A stretch of DNA of 16,629 nucleotides from Methanomassiliicoccus sp. UBA6. Lineage in GTDB: Archaea > Thermoplasmatota > Thermoplasmata > Methanomassiliicoccales > Methanomassiliicoccaceae. Position 1 is the stretch's first letter. Every line of letters starts with the position of its first letter. This document shows, piece after piece, positions 6,758 to 15,494 of the stretch. Where the stretch lies: contig DAVH01000064.1 of the NCBI GenBank assembly GCA_002508545.1, positions 75,531-92,159 of the forward strand, read 5' to 3'. Under the pieces are notes generated by a model, which was given only the letters and a program-made list of their open reading frames with translations, had not been told where the DNA came from and ran no database searches. The position numbers and the translations under genes were made by a program.

Positions 6758-6934
6758 ATGATGAGACAGGCCGATGACAAGGACATCCGTCCGAGGCAGG
6801 AGGTCACCCGCTTCTGCCCCCACTGTGGGACCATGACCATCCAGTACCTGTCGGAGGACCGGAAGAGGTACTATTGCACCACCTGCGGAGCGTACCTGGA
6901 AGGAGATGAGCCCGGCAGATGGACCCCGAAGTAG
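6758..6934 (+). CDS. small double-CXXC zinc ribbon protein
   Basis: A 58-residue protein made almost entirely of one zinc ribbon: C20-P-H-C23-G and C40-T-T-C43-G, separated by a 16-residue beta-hairpin spacer (TMTIQYLSEDRKRYY). Such rubredoxin-knuckle ribbons bind one structural zinc and occur in many archaeal small proteins that contact nucleic acid or protein; no specific role can be assigned. The start is taken at ATG 6758 because the AT-rich element at 6722-6729 leaves no room for the in-frame ATG 6731. The last 16 bases overlap the next gene, whose Shine-Dalgarno (AAGGAGATGA) lies inside this coding sequence, so the two are probably translationally coupled and functionally linked. The stop is TAG. 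Confidence 0.75.
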   Translation: MMRQADDKDIRPRQEVTRFCPHCGTMTIQYLSEDRKRYYCTTCGAYLEGDEPGRWTPK

Positions 6935-7563
6935 CAGTGGCTATCGTCAGCACCATCGCCCTGGCCTTCTCTTTCTTCTCGCTCTGGAAGGCCGTTCTCG
7001 CACCTTTCGACCTCGAAGTGTCCTATGATTCGCCCACCTTGAGCATTTACCGCATAGCTCCGGAGGTTTCCAGAGGCACTAAGGTCTGGTGGATACCGAG
7101 CATCGACATCGACATCACGTTCTACAACCTCGGGCGGAAGATGGGAAAGGTCCTGGACCTGCGCTTCATCGGGACCCTCGACTCGGACGGGGTGAAGAAG
7201 CGATACGTGTTCTATGCGAAATGGATCGTGAACTTTCATGAGCTCCAGCGCGACCGGGCGGACAGGATGGGCTGGATCAGCTCCTCGGTCCAGCAGGAAT
7301 GGTACCCTCTGATCCTGAGCGGAGAGAACATGCGCACCGTTCACGTTGTGCTCGAAGGCCTGAGATGGGACCGCAAGCTCACGGGAACGCTCGATCTCGA
7401 GATGCAGATCTACTCGACCAAGCATGATGAGTGGGTCGTGCTGGAGAGGTTCCAGCACCAGCTCGTCGAGCCGATGTACGAGGAGACCTCATCGTTCATC
7501 CTGCCCAGCAAGCTGCTGGAGAGGAGTCGCTCCGGCTCGATCGTCGAATGGGACCCGGACTGA
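6919..7563 (+). CDS. membrane-anchored protein of unknown function
   Basis: A 214-residue protein I do not recognise. Residues 5-27 form a hydrophobic helix (VAVAIVSTIALAFSFFSLW) that would act as an N-terminal membrane anchor or uncleaved signal. The rest is beta-rich and tryptophan/tyrosine-rich, with alternating patterns such as IDIDITFYNLG and LTGTLDLEMQIYS that suggest one or two beta-sandwich domains, and an acidic C-terminus EWDPD. The ATG is ten bases after AAGGAGATGA and lies 16 bases inside the zinc ribbon gene, a typical coupled pair. There are no cysteines and no recognisable catalytic motif. It could be a surface or periplasm-facing accessory protein. A zinc ribbon partner on the cytoplasmic side would make sense only if the anchor orientation is reversed, which the sequence cannot settle. 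Confidence 0.75.
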   Translation: MDPEVAVAIVSTIALAFSFFSLWKAVLAPFDLEVSYDSPTLSIYRIAPEVSRGTKVWWIPSIDIDITFYNLGRKMGKVLDLRFIGTLDSDGVKKRYVFYAKWIVNFHELQRDRADRMGWISSSVQQEWYPLILSGENMRTVHVVLEGLRWDRKLTGTLDLEMQIYSTKHDEWVVLERFQHQLVEPMYEETSSFILPSKLLERSRSGSIVEWDPD

Positions 7564-7760
7564 TTTTCTGCCTTCACACAATCTCGGGCCAAGACAATGG
7601 TCTCGAGGACATGGCCGCCCTCGCCTGATGCTCAGCCGCGGTCATCTGCCACCACCGCACCGCGCCATTGGTGCATCCAGCATTTTGAGAGGCGACCTCT
7701 AGGAAAGTCGCGTGGATCGGAGGAGGTCCGATTTACCTTCGCAAGTCAAATATTATTGAT

Positions 7761-7772
7761 AAGTTATATTTT
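7761..7772 (+). promoter_or_regulatory. TATA region of the propeller-protein gene
   Basis: An AT-rich block (about 7746-7782) contains AAGTTATATTTT. With TTATATT at 7764-7770, transcription would begin near 7792, about 20 nt before ATG 7812. GGTGGA and GGATCAC in that short leader could serve as a ribosome site. The remaining 200 bases upstream, back to 7564, show no gene that I can support. Confidence 0.5.
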
Positions 7773-7811
7773 GGAAGATATCATTAGCACCGCCGTGGTG
7801 GACGGATCACG

Positions 7812-9725
7812 ATGTCATCGCTTAGATCATCGATGTGCTGCATTTGCGCGGTGATGCTGCTCTCCTGCATCGTCTTATGCGCTGATGTGCAGGCCATCAG
7901 AACAGCGGAATGGGAAGGCTCTACGGTATTGTCGTCGAGCGGGGACGGTGAGCAGCGTTACAATCCACAGGTGGCCATGGCCGCAGATGGGGACGTAATG
8001 GTGGTGTGGTACGAATCGTTCGCCTCGACAATGATCATCAGCGCCCGGGTCTACTCCAACGGGGAGTGGGGAAGCATTGAAAGGCTGTCCACCGGGATCT
8101 TCAACTCGTTCATGCCCGATGTCGCGATGAACGACAACGGGGACGCGGTCGTGGCCTGGCACCAGTTCGATGATGTCAAGAACGTCATCAATGTGAGGAC
8201 ATACAATGATGGGGTATGGGGTAGCGTAGAGACGATATCCACCGGGCCTGGAAGCTCCGGCGAGCCCAAGGTGGCCATGAACGATCATGGGGACGCGGCA
8301 GTGGTATGGCAGCTATCGGACGGCCCCACCACGGCCATCAACGCAGCGGTCCGCTCGAACGGAGCCTGGAGCGGAGTAACGACGCTATCCACCGGGGCCG
8401 GCAATGCCTATCCGCCTCAGGTGGCCATGAGCGACAGCGGTGACGCTGTAGCCACCTGGCACGAGCTCTATGATTCATGGGGGGCGGTCTATGCAAGCAC
8501 GTTCTCCGACGGATCATGGGGAGAGGCGGAAAGGCTCTCAGCGGTCGCGGGCAGATATAATGATGGGGCCCAGGTGGCGATGAGCGATCACGGCGATGCG
8601 ATCGTGGTGTGGCGGGAGTCTTATGGCCCCCACAACAGCATCATTGCCAGGATCGGTTCGAGCGGGGAATGGGATCCTCAGGTCACCCTCTCCACGAATG
8701 CCGCGATAATCGAACAGCCTCAGGTGGCGATGAACGGCAGCGGGGCCGCCGCGGTGGTTTGGAAGGATCGCGACGGCTCAAGGGACGTCATCAGCATGGC
8801 CGTCTTCACTCATGGGACTTGGAATGACGCGGCCACTATATCGGACAGCACTAGCAACTCGTACTTCCCGCAGGTGGCCATGAACGATCAGGGCGATATC
8901 GTGGCAGTGTGGAGCGAGCCGTATAACTTTGGAGGCAACAAAATCGCCAGGACCTGCCTTGACGGTACGTGGAGCAGCGTGGAGAGGCTGACCGACTGGC
9001 TCGGCGGCCTGGGCCTCCATCAGGTGGCCATCGACCAGGACGGAGATGCCGTGGTTGTATGGCACCAGCCTGATGGGTACGGGCAGGCGATCGGGATTGC
9101 GAACCTTTGGGTCCTCCCGACCGCGACCATAGGGCCGAACGGCAACGATGTCGCGGTCAGCACCACCGTTACCGTGACCTTCTCCGAGCCCATGGACCAT
9201 GATACCGTGGAAATAACCGTCGAGGGAGTTGATGGCACGGTATCCTGGAACGGGAACGTGGCGACCTTCGCTCCTGCGTACGATCTCGAGTATGACACTC
9301 AGTATACGGTCCATGTCTTCGGCGAGGACATCGACGGCAACAACATGACCGCCGAGTCAACCTTCACCACGCTCAAGGACGAATGCACGGTCTCCGGCAT
9401 GGTCGCGGACGGTGAAGGCCGTTCGGTCGCCGGCGCCGCCGTCATCATGAGCAACGGCATGACCTCGATAACGGACGACAGCGGCCGCTTCTATTTCTCC
9501 CGCGTCGCGTCCGGCCTTTACGAGCTCAATGTAACCAAGGAGGGCTTCGAACCTCTGACCGTCACCGTCAACGCGGTCGCCGGGCAGAACATTGAGCTGG
9601 GGACCGTGAACATGAGCAGGACACTGTCCGAGAGCGATAGCGCAGTATGGATCGTGGTGATCGTTGTTGTCGCGGCAGCGGCCGTCATCGGCGGGGCCCT
9701 GGTGATGCGCAGGAAGAGAAGTTGA
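7812..9725 (+). CDS. secreted eight-repeat propeller protein with Ig-like domain and C-terminal anchor
   Basis: A 637-residue surface protein. Residues 1-28 are a signal peptide. Residues 34-434 carry eight copies of a 50-residue unit starting PQVAM at 52, 102, 152, 202, 253, 303, 353 and 403; the typical unit is PQVAMNDxGDAVVVW, a short insertion, IxARxYSNGxW, then an RLSTG-like strand. The eighth copy lacks its last strand, and WEGSTVLSSSG (35-45) before the first copy supplies it, so the eight units can close into a ring. Next come an Ig-like domain of the SbsA/Big_5 type (about 435-520, VTFSEPMD and YDTQYTVHV), a carboxypeptidase-regulatory-like domain (524-600, SGMVADGEGRSVAGAAV, TDDSGRFYF), a helix (612-632) and a basic RRKRS tail. 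It should sit outside the membrane, held by the C-terminal helix. Ligand unknown; no catalytic motif is visible. Confidence 0.8.
   Translation: MSSLRSSMCCICAVMLLSCIVLCADVQAIRTAEWEGSTVLSSSGDGEQRYNPQVAMAADGDVMVVWYESFASTMIISARVYSNGEWGSIERLSTGIFNSFMPDVAMNDNGDAVVAWHQFDDVKNVINVRTYNDGVWGSVETISTGPGSSGEPKVAMNDHGDAAVVWQLSDGPTTAINAAVRSNGAWSGVTTLSTGAGNAYPPQVAMSDSGDAVATWHELYDSWGAVYASTFSDGSWGEAERLSAVAGRYNDGAQVAMSDHGDAIVVWRESYGPHNSIIARIGSSGEWDPQVTLSTNAAIIEQPQVAMNGSGAAAVVWKDRDGSRDVISMAVFTHGTWNDAATISDSTSNSYFPQVAMNDQGDIVAVWSEPYNFGGNKIARTCLDGTWSSVERLTDWLGGLGLHQVAIDQDGDAVVVWHQPDGYGQAIGIANLWVLPTATIGPNGNDVAVSTTVTVTFSEPMDHDTVEITVEGVDGTVSWNGNVATFAPAYDLEYDTQYTVHVFGEDIDGNNMTAESTFTTLKDECTVSGMVADGEGRSVAGAAVIMSNGMTSITDDSGRFYFSRVASGLYELNVTKEGFEPLTVTVNAVAGQNIELGTVNMSRTLSESDSAVWIVVIVVVAAAAVIGGALVMRRKRS
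7965..9113 (+). repeat. eight tandem ~150-bp coding repeats
   Basis: The propeller units are visible in DNA as a 150-base period marked by CAGGTGGCCATGAACGA-like sequence at the start of each unit. Copies differ at many positions, so this is an old protein repeat and not a recent DNA expansion. Unit lengths are almost constant: 50 codons, with 51 between the fourth and fifth. Confidence 0.85.
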
Positions 9726-9833
9726 TCGAAGTTCTCTTTCAGGGAACGACTCGCCTCCTTCCCGATACCGGGCGATCAGATGCCCAGAATATTGTATGGC
9801 GAGCGCCATGCGGCCGACGATCGAGGAAGAGCC

Positions 9834-11090
9834 ATGCCCGAGCCCAGAGCACCCGGTATCTATGTTGACGAGGTTTCGAACAGGAACATGAGCATCGCCG
9901 CCGCGCCGACCTCCGTCACCGCGTTCGTCGGCGGCGCGGAACTCGGGCCTACGGGAGTGCCGGTGACCGTGCGCAGCTTGGACGAGTTCTCCGCGAGCTT
10001 CGGAGCGTCCCCTGGGCCGCTGGCGACCGCCGTCGAGCTCTTCTTCCTCAACGGTGGGAAGGAGGCGGTGGTGCTTCAGGTGGCCAAGCGAGCAGCGGCC
10101 CCCTCGGCTCGCGTCATCGGGAAGGAGGCCCTGGTAAGCAAAAGGGAACAGCTCACAAGGGACGGGATAATGACCGGTCGATCTCCCGCCTTGGCGAATT
10201 CTGCCCCTCAGCTGGACGCCTCGTGCTTCACTGCCGATAAGGGCGGGATAAGGGCGCTGGACGGCGCCGCCTTCAACCTCTTGTACATCCTGCCGTACCG
10301 TGCCGGAGAGAGCGTCGACATCGAGGTGCTCGCGGCCGCCGCCGCGTACTGCCGGGAGCGAAGGGCCATGCTCATCATCGACGCGCCCCGCGAATGGGCC
10401 GATGTCAGCGCCGCGGAGCGGGGGGCCGCGAGCCTTCGCAGCGCCCTCGGCGCCGACGCCAAGAACGCCATTCTGTACTTCCCGTACCTGAGGCGGGGGA
10501 GCGGCGCTCAAGAGGTCCCGCCCGGGGCGGCCGTCGCCGGCATCATCGCGAGGACGGACGCCCAGCGCGGGGTATGGAGGTCACCGGCCGGCCTGGAAGC
10601 TCAGGTCCGGGGAGCCGACGGCGCCGTAGTCCCCATTAGCGATGCGGATATCGATCGCCTCAACCCGGCCGGGGTCAACAGCATCAGGACATTGCCTGGG
10701 GCCGGTCTCGCGGTCTGGGGAGCGCGCACCTTGGCCGGGAGCGAGGGCGGTGACCCGGAATGGAATTACATCCCGGTGCGCAGGCTGGCCCTGCTCATCG
10801 AGGAGAGCCTGATCAGAGGGTTGTCGTGGACGGCGTTCGAGCCTAACGGTGAGGCGCTGTGGGCCCTCGTCCGCCAGGCCGCAAGCTCGCTCCTTGACGA
10901 CCTTTACCGGAAGGGCGCGTTCCAGGGCGGGTCACCGAGGGACGCCTACTTCGTCAAGTGCGACCGGGAGACCACGGCCTCGGCCGACATAGATCGGTCG
11001 ATCACCAATCTGGTCGTGGGCTTCGCGCCTCTCGGGCCTGCGGAGTTCGTCATCCTGCGTGTGCAACTGCGGACCGCCACCCGGCCATGA
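9834..11090 (+). CDS. contractile tail sheath protein (phage/CIS-type)
   Basis: A 418-residue protein with the signature ends of contractile tail sheaths. The N-terminus APGIYVDEVSNRN (6-18) resembles the usual PGVYVEEV handshake arm, followed by TAFVGGAELGPTGVPV and the FFLNGGKEAVVLQV strand. The C-terminal half is strongly sheath-like: ARTDAQRGVWRSPAG, LNPAGVNSIRTLPGAGLAVW, GARTL (296-300), EWNYIPVRRLALLIEESL, FEPNGEALWALVR, YFVKCDRET (372-380), DIDRS and PAEFVILRV (402-410). Sheath subunits polymerise around an inner tube and contract to drive it through a membrane. The length is compact, near R-type pyocin and extracellular injection-system sheaths. ATG 9834 is chosen because GAGGAAGA lies just before it and the family N-terminus follows at once; an upstream ATG at 9780 has neither. 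No tube, baseplate, spike or AAA ATPase gene is present in the window. Confidence 0.88.
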   Translation: MPEPRAPGIYVDEVSNRNMSIAAAPTSVTAFVGGAELGPTGVPVTVRSLDEFSASFGASPGPLATAVELFFLNGGKEAVVLQVAKRAAAPSARVIGKEALVSKREQLTRDGIMTGRSPALANSAPQLDASCFTADKGGIRALDGAAFNLLYILPYRAGESVDIEVLAAAAAYCRERRAMLIIDAPREWADVSAAERGAASLRSALGADAKNAILYFPYLRRGSGAQEVPPGAAVAGIIARTDAQRGVWRSPAGLEAQVRGADGAVVPISDADIDRLNPAGVNSIRTLPGAGLAVWGARTLAGSEGGDPEWNYIPVRRLALLIEESLIRGLSWTAFEPNGEALWALVRQAASSLLDDLYRKGAFQGGSPRDAYFVKCDRETTASADIDRSITNLVVGFAPLGPAEFVILRVQLRTATRP

Positions 11091-11097
11091 TGCCGGG

Positions 11098-12132
11098 TCA
11101 CCTGATCTTCGCTTTCCCCGTGGCCCACACGACCATGCCAGAGGTCACGATGATAATGACCACGACCATGGCGATGGTCTCTGCCTCGATCCCCGGACCG
11201 GCCCTGCCACGATTATCGATCGGTATCTCCCCCAGGTCGTGGAAGCCCACTGGTATTACCAGGTTCATGCGGTGGACCGCGTCGCCGTTCACGTGCACCG
11301 TCAGGGTGTGAGGCCCGGGCACCATGGCGATGGAGAACGTGCCATTGTCGTCGGTGAACGCCAACGTGCCGACGGAGTCGACCTCGACGGTGGCCCCGGC
11401 GACCGGGCCGCCGTCAGTGCCGGTCAGTCGGCCAGTGACCACCGGCATCGGCAGCGAGGCGAACACGGTCTTGGACCTCTTCCCCGCTCCGTGCTCGTTG
11501 ACCGCGCACACCTCGTAGTTGTAGAACGAGTCGTCGAAGGTGACGTTCAGGTCATCGTAACAAAGCTCGGTAACGTTGGCGATAAGGATCGGGTCGCTGC
11601 CCCGCAGCCCGCGGAACACGAAGTAGTTGGTGATGGGGCTACCGCCATCCGAAATTGGGCGGGACCAGTAAAGGTGGACGTAGGTACAGGTCACCGAGGC
11701 GGCCAGGCTCTGGGGGGCGGGAGGAGCCCCGATGCTCGTGGCGTTGAGGACCGCCGATATCTCCCCGTCCCCATGGACATTGAAGGCGGCCACCGAATAA
11801 TAGTAAGTGATGCCGTTGGATATCCCGGTGTCATGGTAGAGGAAGAAACCATCCGTGTTGGTGTAAATCTTAAGGGTGTAGATGAGGGACATGTTGCCGG
11901 GGTCCAGCCCGCGGTATATGTGCACACCCTTGACCTCAGCGGAATGGTAGTTCTCCGGGACGGAGCCGCTCACACGGATGCCGCTATCAATGGCTTCGGC
12001 ATCCAGGTCGTAGCAGGGCCCGGGCATGTCCAGAGCCGCGGCGAGACCACAGCTCAACCCCCCTAGACCTCCGAACGACACCAGTAGGGCCATAACGACC
12101 CCGACGATTCTCACGCTCGCAACTCCCGCCAT
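11098..12132 (-). CDS. secreted FN3-domain protein with carboxypeptidase-regulatory-like domain and C-terminal anchor
   Basis: A 344-residue surface protein. Residues 1-34 are a signal peptide. Two fibronectin-type-III-like beta-sandwiches follow: about 38-134 (VKGVHIYRGLDPGN, GITYYYSVAAFNVHGDGE) and 137-227 (PPAPQSLAASVT, VHLYWSRPISDGGSPITNY, YNYEVCAVNEHGAGKRS). A carboxypeptidase-regulatory-like domain occupies 230-305 (VVTGRLTGTDGGPVAGATV, FTDDNGTFSI). A transmembrane helix at 317-337 and a short basic tail GKAKIR end the protein, so it is anchored with its domains outside. Such domains bind proteins or sugars; no enzyme motif is present. The gene ends seven bases from the sheath gene stop, tail to tail. 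The start is set by a TATA box about 23 bases upstream, predicting a leaderless transcript. Confidence 0.8.
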   Translation of the reverse strand: MAGVASVRIVGVVMALLVSFGGLGGLSCGLAAALDMPGPCYDLDAEAIDSGIRVSGSVPENYHSAEVKGVHIYRGLDPGNMSLIYTLKIYTNTDGFFLYHDTGISNGITYYYSVAAFNVHGDGEISAVLNATSIGAPPAPQSLAASVTCTYVHLYWSRPISDGGSPITNYFVFRGLRGSDPILIANVTELCYDDLNVTFDDSFYNYEVCAVNEHGAGKRSKTVFASLPMPVVTGRLTGTDGGPVAGATVEVDSVGTLAFTDDNGTFSIAMVPGPHTLTVHVNGDAVHRMNLVIPVGFHDLGEIPIDNRGRAGPGIEAETIAMVVVIIIVTSGMVVWATGKAKIR

Positions 12133-12150
12133 CGAAGGATTCCTTGACCA

Positions 12151-12160
12151 TATAAATATA
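12151..12160 (-). promoter_or_regulatory. TATA box of the FN3-protein gene
   Basis: The minus strand reads TATATTTATA with its centre about 23 bases upstream of ATG 12132, and there is no Shine-Dalgarno sequence before the ATG. It is the strongest TATA match in the window and supports a leaderless mRNA. Confidence 0.7.
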
Positions 12161-12192
12161 TGACCTGTTTGTCAGGCCCCTCTTGGGCTTGG

Positions 12193-12213
12193 TGAGAGCA
12201 GGTCCTGTTGCTC

Positions 12214-12216
<3 letters not shown>
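12193..12216 (-). terminator. 8-bp inverted repeat overlapping the acetyl-CoA synthetase stop codon
   Basis: TGAGAGCA (12193-12200) and TGCTCTCA (12209-12216) are a perfect inverted repeat with an 8-base loop. The right arm includes the stop codon of the acetyl-CoA synthetase gene. It can form a stem-loop at the 3' end of that mRNA. There is no T-run behind it, so it is more likely an mRNA 3'-end stabiliser or processing site than a classical terminator. Confidence 0.4.
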
Positions 12217-13932
<1,716 letters not shown>

Positions 13933-13973
13933 GCCTCGCTTCCTCGGGGGCGTTAACGGCACGAATGCAAAAT

Positions 13974-13984
13974 CCATATTTAAG
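13974..13984 (-). promoter_or_regulatory. TATA box of the acetyl-CoA synthetase gene
   Basis: The minus strand reads CTTAAATATGG, about 47 bases upstream of ATG 13932, predicting a leader of roughly 22 nt that includes the GAGGAAGCGAG ribosome site. It separates this gene transcriptionally from the formyltransferase gene behind it. Confidence 0.6.
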
Positions 13985-14051
13985 CGGTCCCAAGGAGGGG
14001 ACGGAACCAAGCCCGCTTTGTCCCGGAACCCGCAGGCGGGGCACGAGAAGC

Positions 14052-14807
14052 TCAGCCGCTGCGGTCCAGGGACCCGCTGACCCGGTCAGAGAGGTCAGGA
14101 TACCCGTCCAGCTTCCTTCCCTTGGGGTCCAGCACTTCGCCCTTCCTCAGCACGACCTCCCCGTTGACGATCATCTTGATCGCCTCCATGAGCAGCGGGG
14201 CCTCCCTCTGGACCTCCCTGGCCCTCACGGCCTTCACCAGGTCGTCCTTGGACCCGTGCTGCCGCTTCAGTGGGGCGACATCGAAGGCGTCGAAGGCGAT
14301 AATGGGCCCCCGGTCCAGCTCCGGGCTGCAGACATGGATGGTCGCGCCGTAGGAGCGATCATCATTATCGACCACCTGGGTAATGATCTCCTCCCAGGTC
14401 CCCTTGTAGGTGTCCGGAAGTGCTGGATGGAGGTTGATGAGGTTGTGCTCCCGGCAGGTCTGGGGGTCGATGATGAGCATGTAGCCGGCGAGCACCCCGA
14501 AGTCCATGGGGAACTCGGAGATGCGCTCCCTGACCTTCTTGCCGTACTCATCCCTCCACGCCGCGAGGTCCCTGGCCTTCAGCTCGGGCATGAACCCGTC
14601 GGACGGGAAGATGATCACCGGCACACCGTCCTCCTCGGCCATATGGACGATCTTCTTCCTGAACTCGTTGCCCTTGATGTCCCGATTGATGAACACGAAG
14701 GAGAGCCTGGCATCGATGTCCCCGCTGCGGATGCGGTCCCGCATGGTGGTGAAGAGATTGAGCGAGCCAGGTCCCCTGGCGGTGGTGAACCATCCGATTC
14801 TCATCAT
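14052..14807 (-). CDS. PurN/Fmt-like formyltransferase family protein
   Basis: A 251-residue protein of the formyltransferase fold shared by glycinamide ribonucleotide transformylase (PurN), methionyl-tRNA formyltransferase and related enzymes using 10-formyl-tetrahydrofolate. It shows the catalytic triad in order: N125 and H127 in LINLHPALPDTYKGTWEEI, and D165 in ATIHVCSPELDRGPII. The N-terminus (MMRIGWFTTARGPGSLNLFT) has the nucleotide- or sugar-phosphate-binding glycine-rich turn seen in PurN. The spacer between N-terminus and active site is longer than in PurN, and the C-terminus carries an extra segment of about 40 residues. Substrate therefore stays open: glycinamide ribonucleotide, an amino sugar or another amine. 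No purine gene is adjacent. ATG 14807 and 14804 are tandem; GAGGGATCAC precedes them, and a TATA element lies about 84 bases upstream. Confidence 0.75.
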   Translation of the reverse strand: MMRIGWFTTARGPGSLNLFTTMRDRIRSGDIDARLSFVFINRDIKGNEFRKKIVHMAEEDGVPVIIFPSDGFMPELKARDLAAWRDEYGKKVRERISEFPMDFGVLAGYMLIIDPQTCREHNLINLHPALPDTYKGTWEEIITQVVDNDDRSYGATIHVCSPELDRGPIIAFDAFDVAPLKRQHGSKDDLVKAVRAREVQREAPLLMEAIKMIVNGEVVLRKGEVLDPKGRKLDGYPDLSDRVSGSLDRSG

Positions 14808-14886
14808 GTGATCCCTCGAGCGTCAGCACGATCCTCGGGGACAGGCGGCGCTCCGTGCTCCCCGGGACGGTGATAGATGCGGCGGG

Positions 14887-14896
14887 GATATAAAAA
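14887..14896 (-). promoter_or_regulatory. TATA element of the formyltransferase gene / T-rich end of the acetyltransferase gene
   Basis: The minus strand reads CTTTTTATAT in a GC-rich spacer. It lies about 45 bases beyond the stop of the upstream acetyltransferase gene and 80 bases before the formyltransferase start, so it can serve as promoter for the latter (leader about 58 nt) and as a short T-run terminator for the former. Confidence 0.45.
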
Positions 14897-14940
14897 GGAT
14901 ATAGCGTCCGGCGACCCGCCAGGAAGGACGATGTGCTCCG

Positions 14941-15330
14941 TCAACGCTCGCACGCGACGAACACCGAGCCTGCCCGTCGGAGGCCCAACTTCTCGTAGTA
15001 CGCGTCCACGTCGCTGAGCACGTAGACGGTCTCGCCGCGGTGACGGGCGCAGATGTGCCTCAGCAGCTCGCGCCCCGCCCTCCGCCCACGATATGGTCCG
15101 GCCACTAGGAGGTCGTACACGTAGAGGCCCAGGCCATCGTCGTCGCGGCACCGGGCGAAGCCGCAGAGGACGCCGCCCTCGAACGCAAGGTAGGTGATCG
15201 AGCTCTCCAGCGCCGACCTGTAGGCATCCTCGCGCCCCTCTCCGCAGTAGCATTCCCACTCCCCGCCCTCATCGCGGATCATGGCGAGCACCGCGTCCAC
15301 ATCGGGCGCGGCGCACCTTCTGATCTCCAT
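14941..15330 (-). CDS. GNAT family N-acetyltransferase
   Basis: A 129-residue acetyl-CoA-dependent acetyltransferase of the GNAT fold. It begins with the usual MEIRRCAAPDVDAVLAMI strand-helix. The core has YVYDLLVAGPYRGRRAG (70-86), whose RGRRAG is the pyrophosphate-binding R/Q-x-x-G-x-G/A loop of motif A, followed by helix RELLRHICA. YVLSDVDAYYEKLGLRRAG (103-121) is motif B with the general-acid tyrosine region. The short length and generic core do not identify the acceptor; small-molecule amine or protein N-terminus are both possible. GGGAGGAACAGC gives a strong Shine-Dalgarno before ATG 15330, so this mRNA has a leader, unlike several neighbours. It is divergent from the histidine-phosphatase gene across a 164-base gap. 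Confidence 0.85.
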   Translation of the reverse strand: MEIRRCAAPDVDAVLAMIRDEGGEWECYCGEGREDAYRSALESSITYLAFEGGVLCGFARCRDDDGLGLYVYDLLVAGPYRGRRAGRELLRHICARHRGETVYVLSDVDAYYEKLGLRRAGSVFVACER

Positions 15331-15494
15331 GCTGTTCCTCCCTCTTGCGGCCAGATGCCTGGACCTCCATTATTGTCAGCACACGACCTCTCTGAACTTC
15401 ATTTAGCGCATTCCCGGGATAATGCTAGCGGCCCTCCCAGGCAGCGGTCCGCGCACGGCGCAGCTTTTTCTCATCGGGACGCGTTCACCCCGGC

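Noticed and set aside
7965..9113. CRISPR-like periodic repeats
   Set aside because: The 150-base period is a coding repeat within one long frame, with diverged copies and no short identical repeats separated by spacers.
9357..10511. Open frame on the minus strand opposite the sheath gene
   Set aside because: Arg/Gly-rich translation without domains; the opposite strand holds a clear sheath protein and the end of the propeller protein.
11059..12066. Open frame on the plus strand opposite the FN3 protein
   Set aside because: Val/Arg/Gly/His-rich antisense translation; the minus strand gives a signal peptide, FN3-like domains and anchor with a matching TATA box.
13985..14045. Short zinc-knuckle-like reading (CPACGF) on the minus strand upstream of the acetyl-CoA synthetase start
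   Set aside because: It is in frame with that gene, but there is no start codon between it and the preceding stop, the TATA box lies downstream of it, and a single CXXC is not enough. Chance in GC-rich sequence is likelier.
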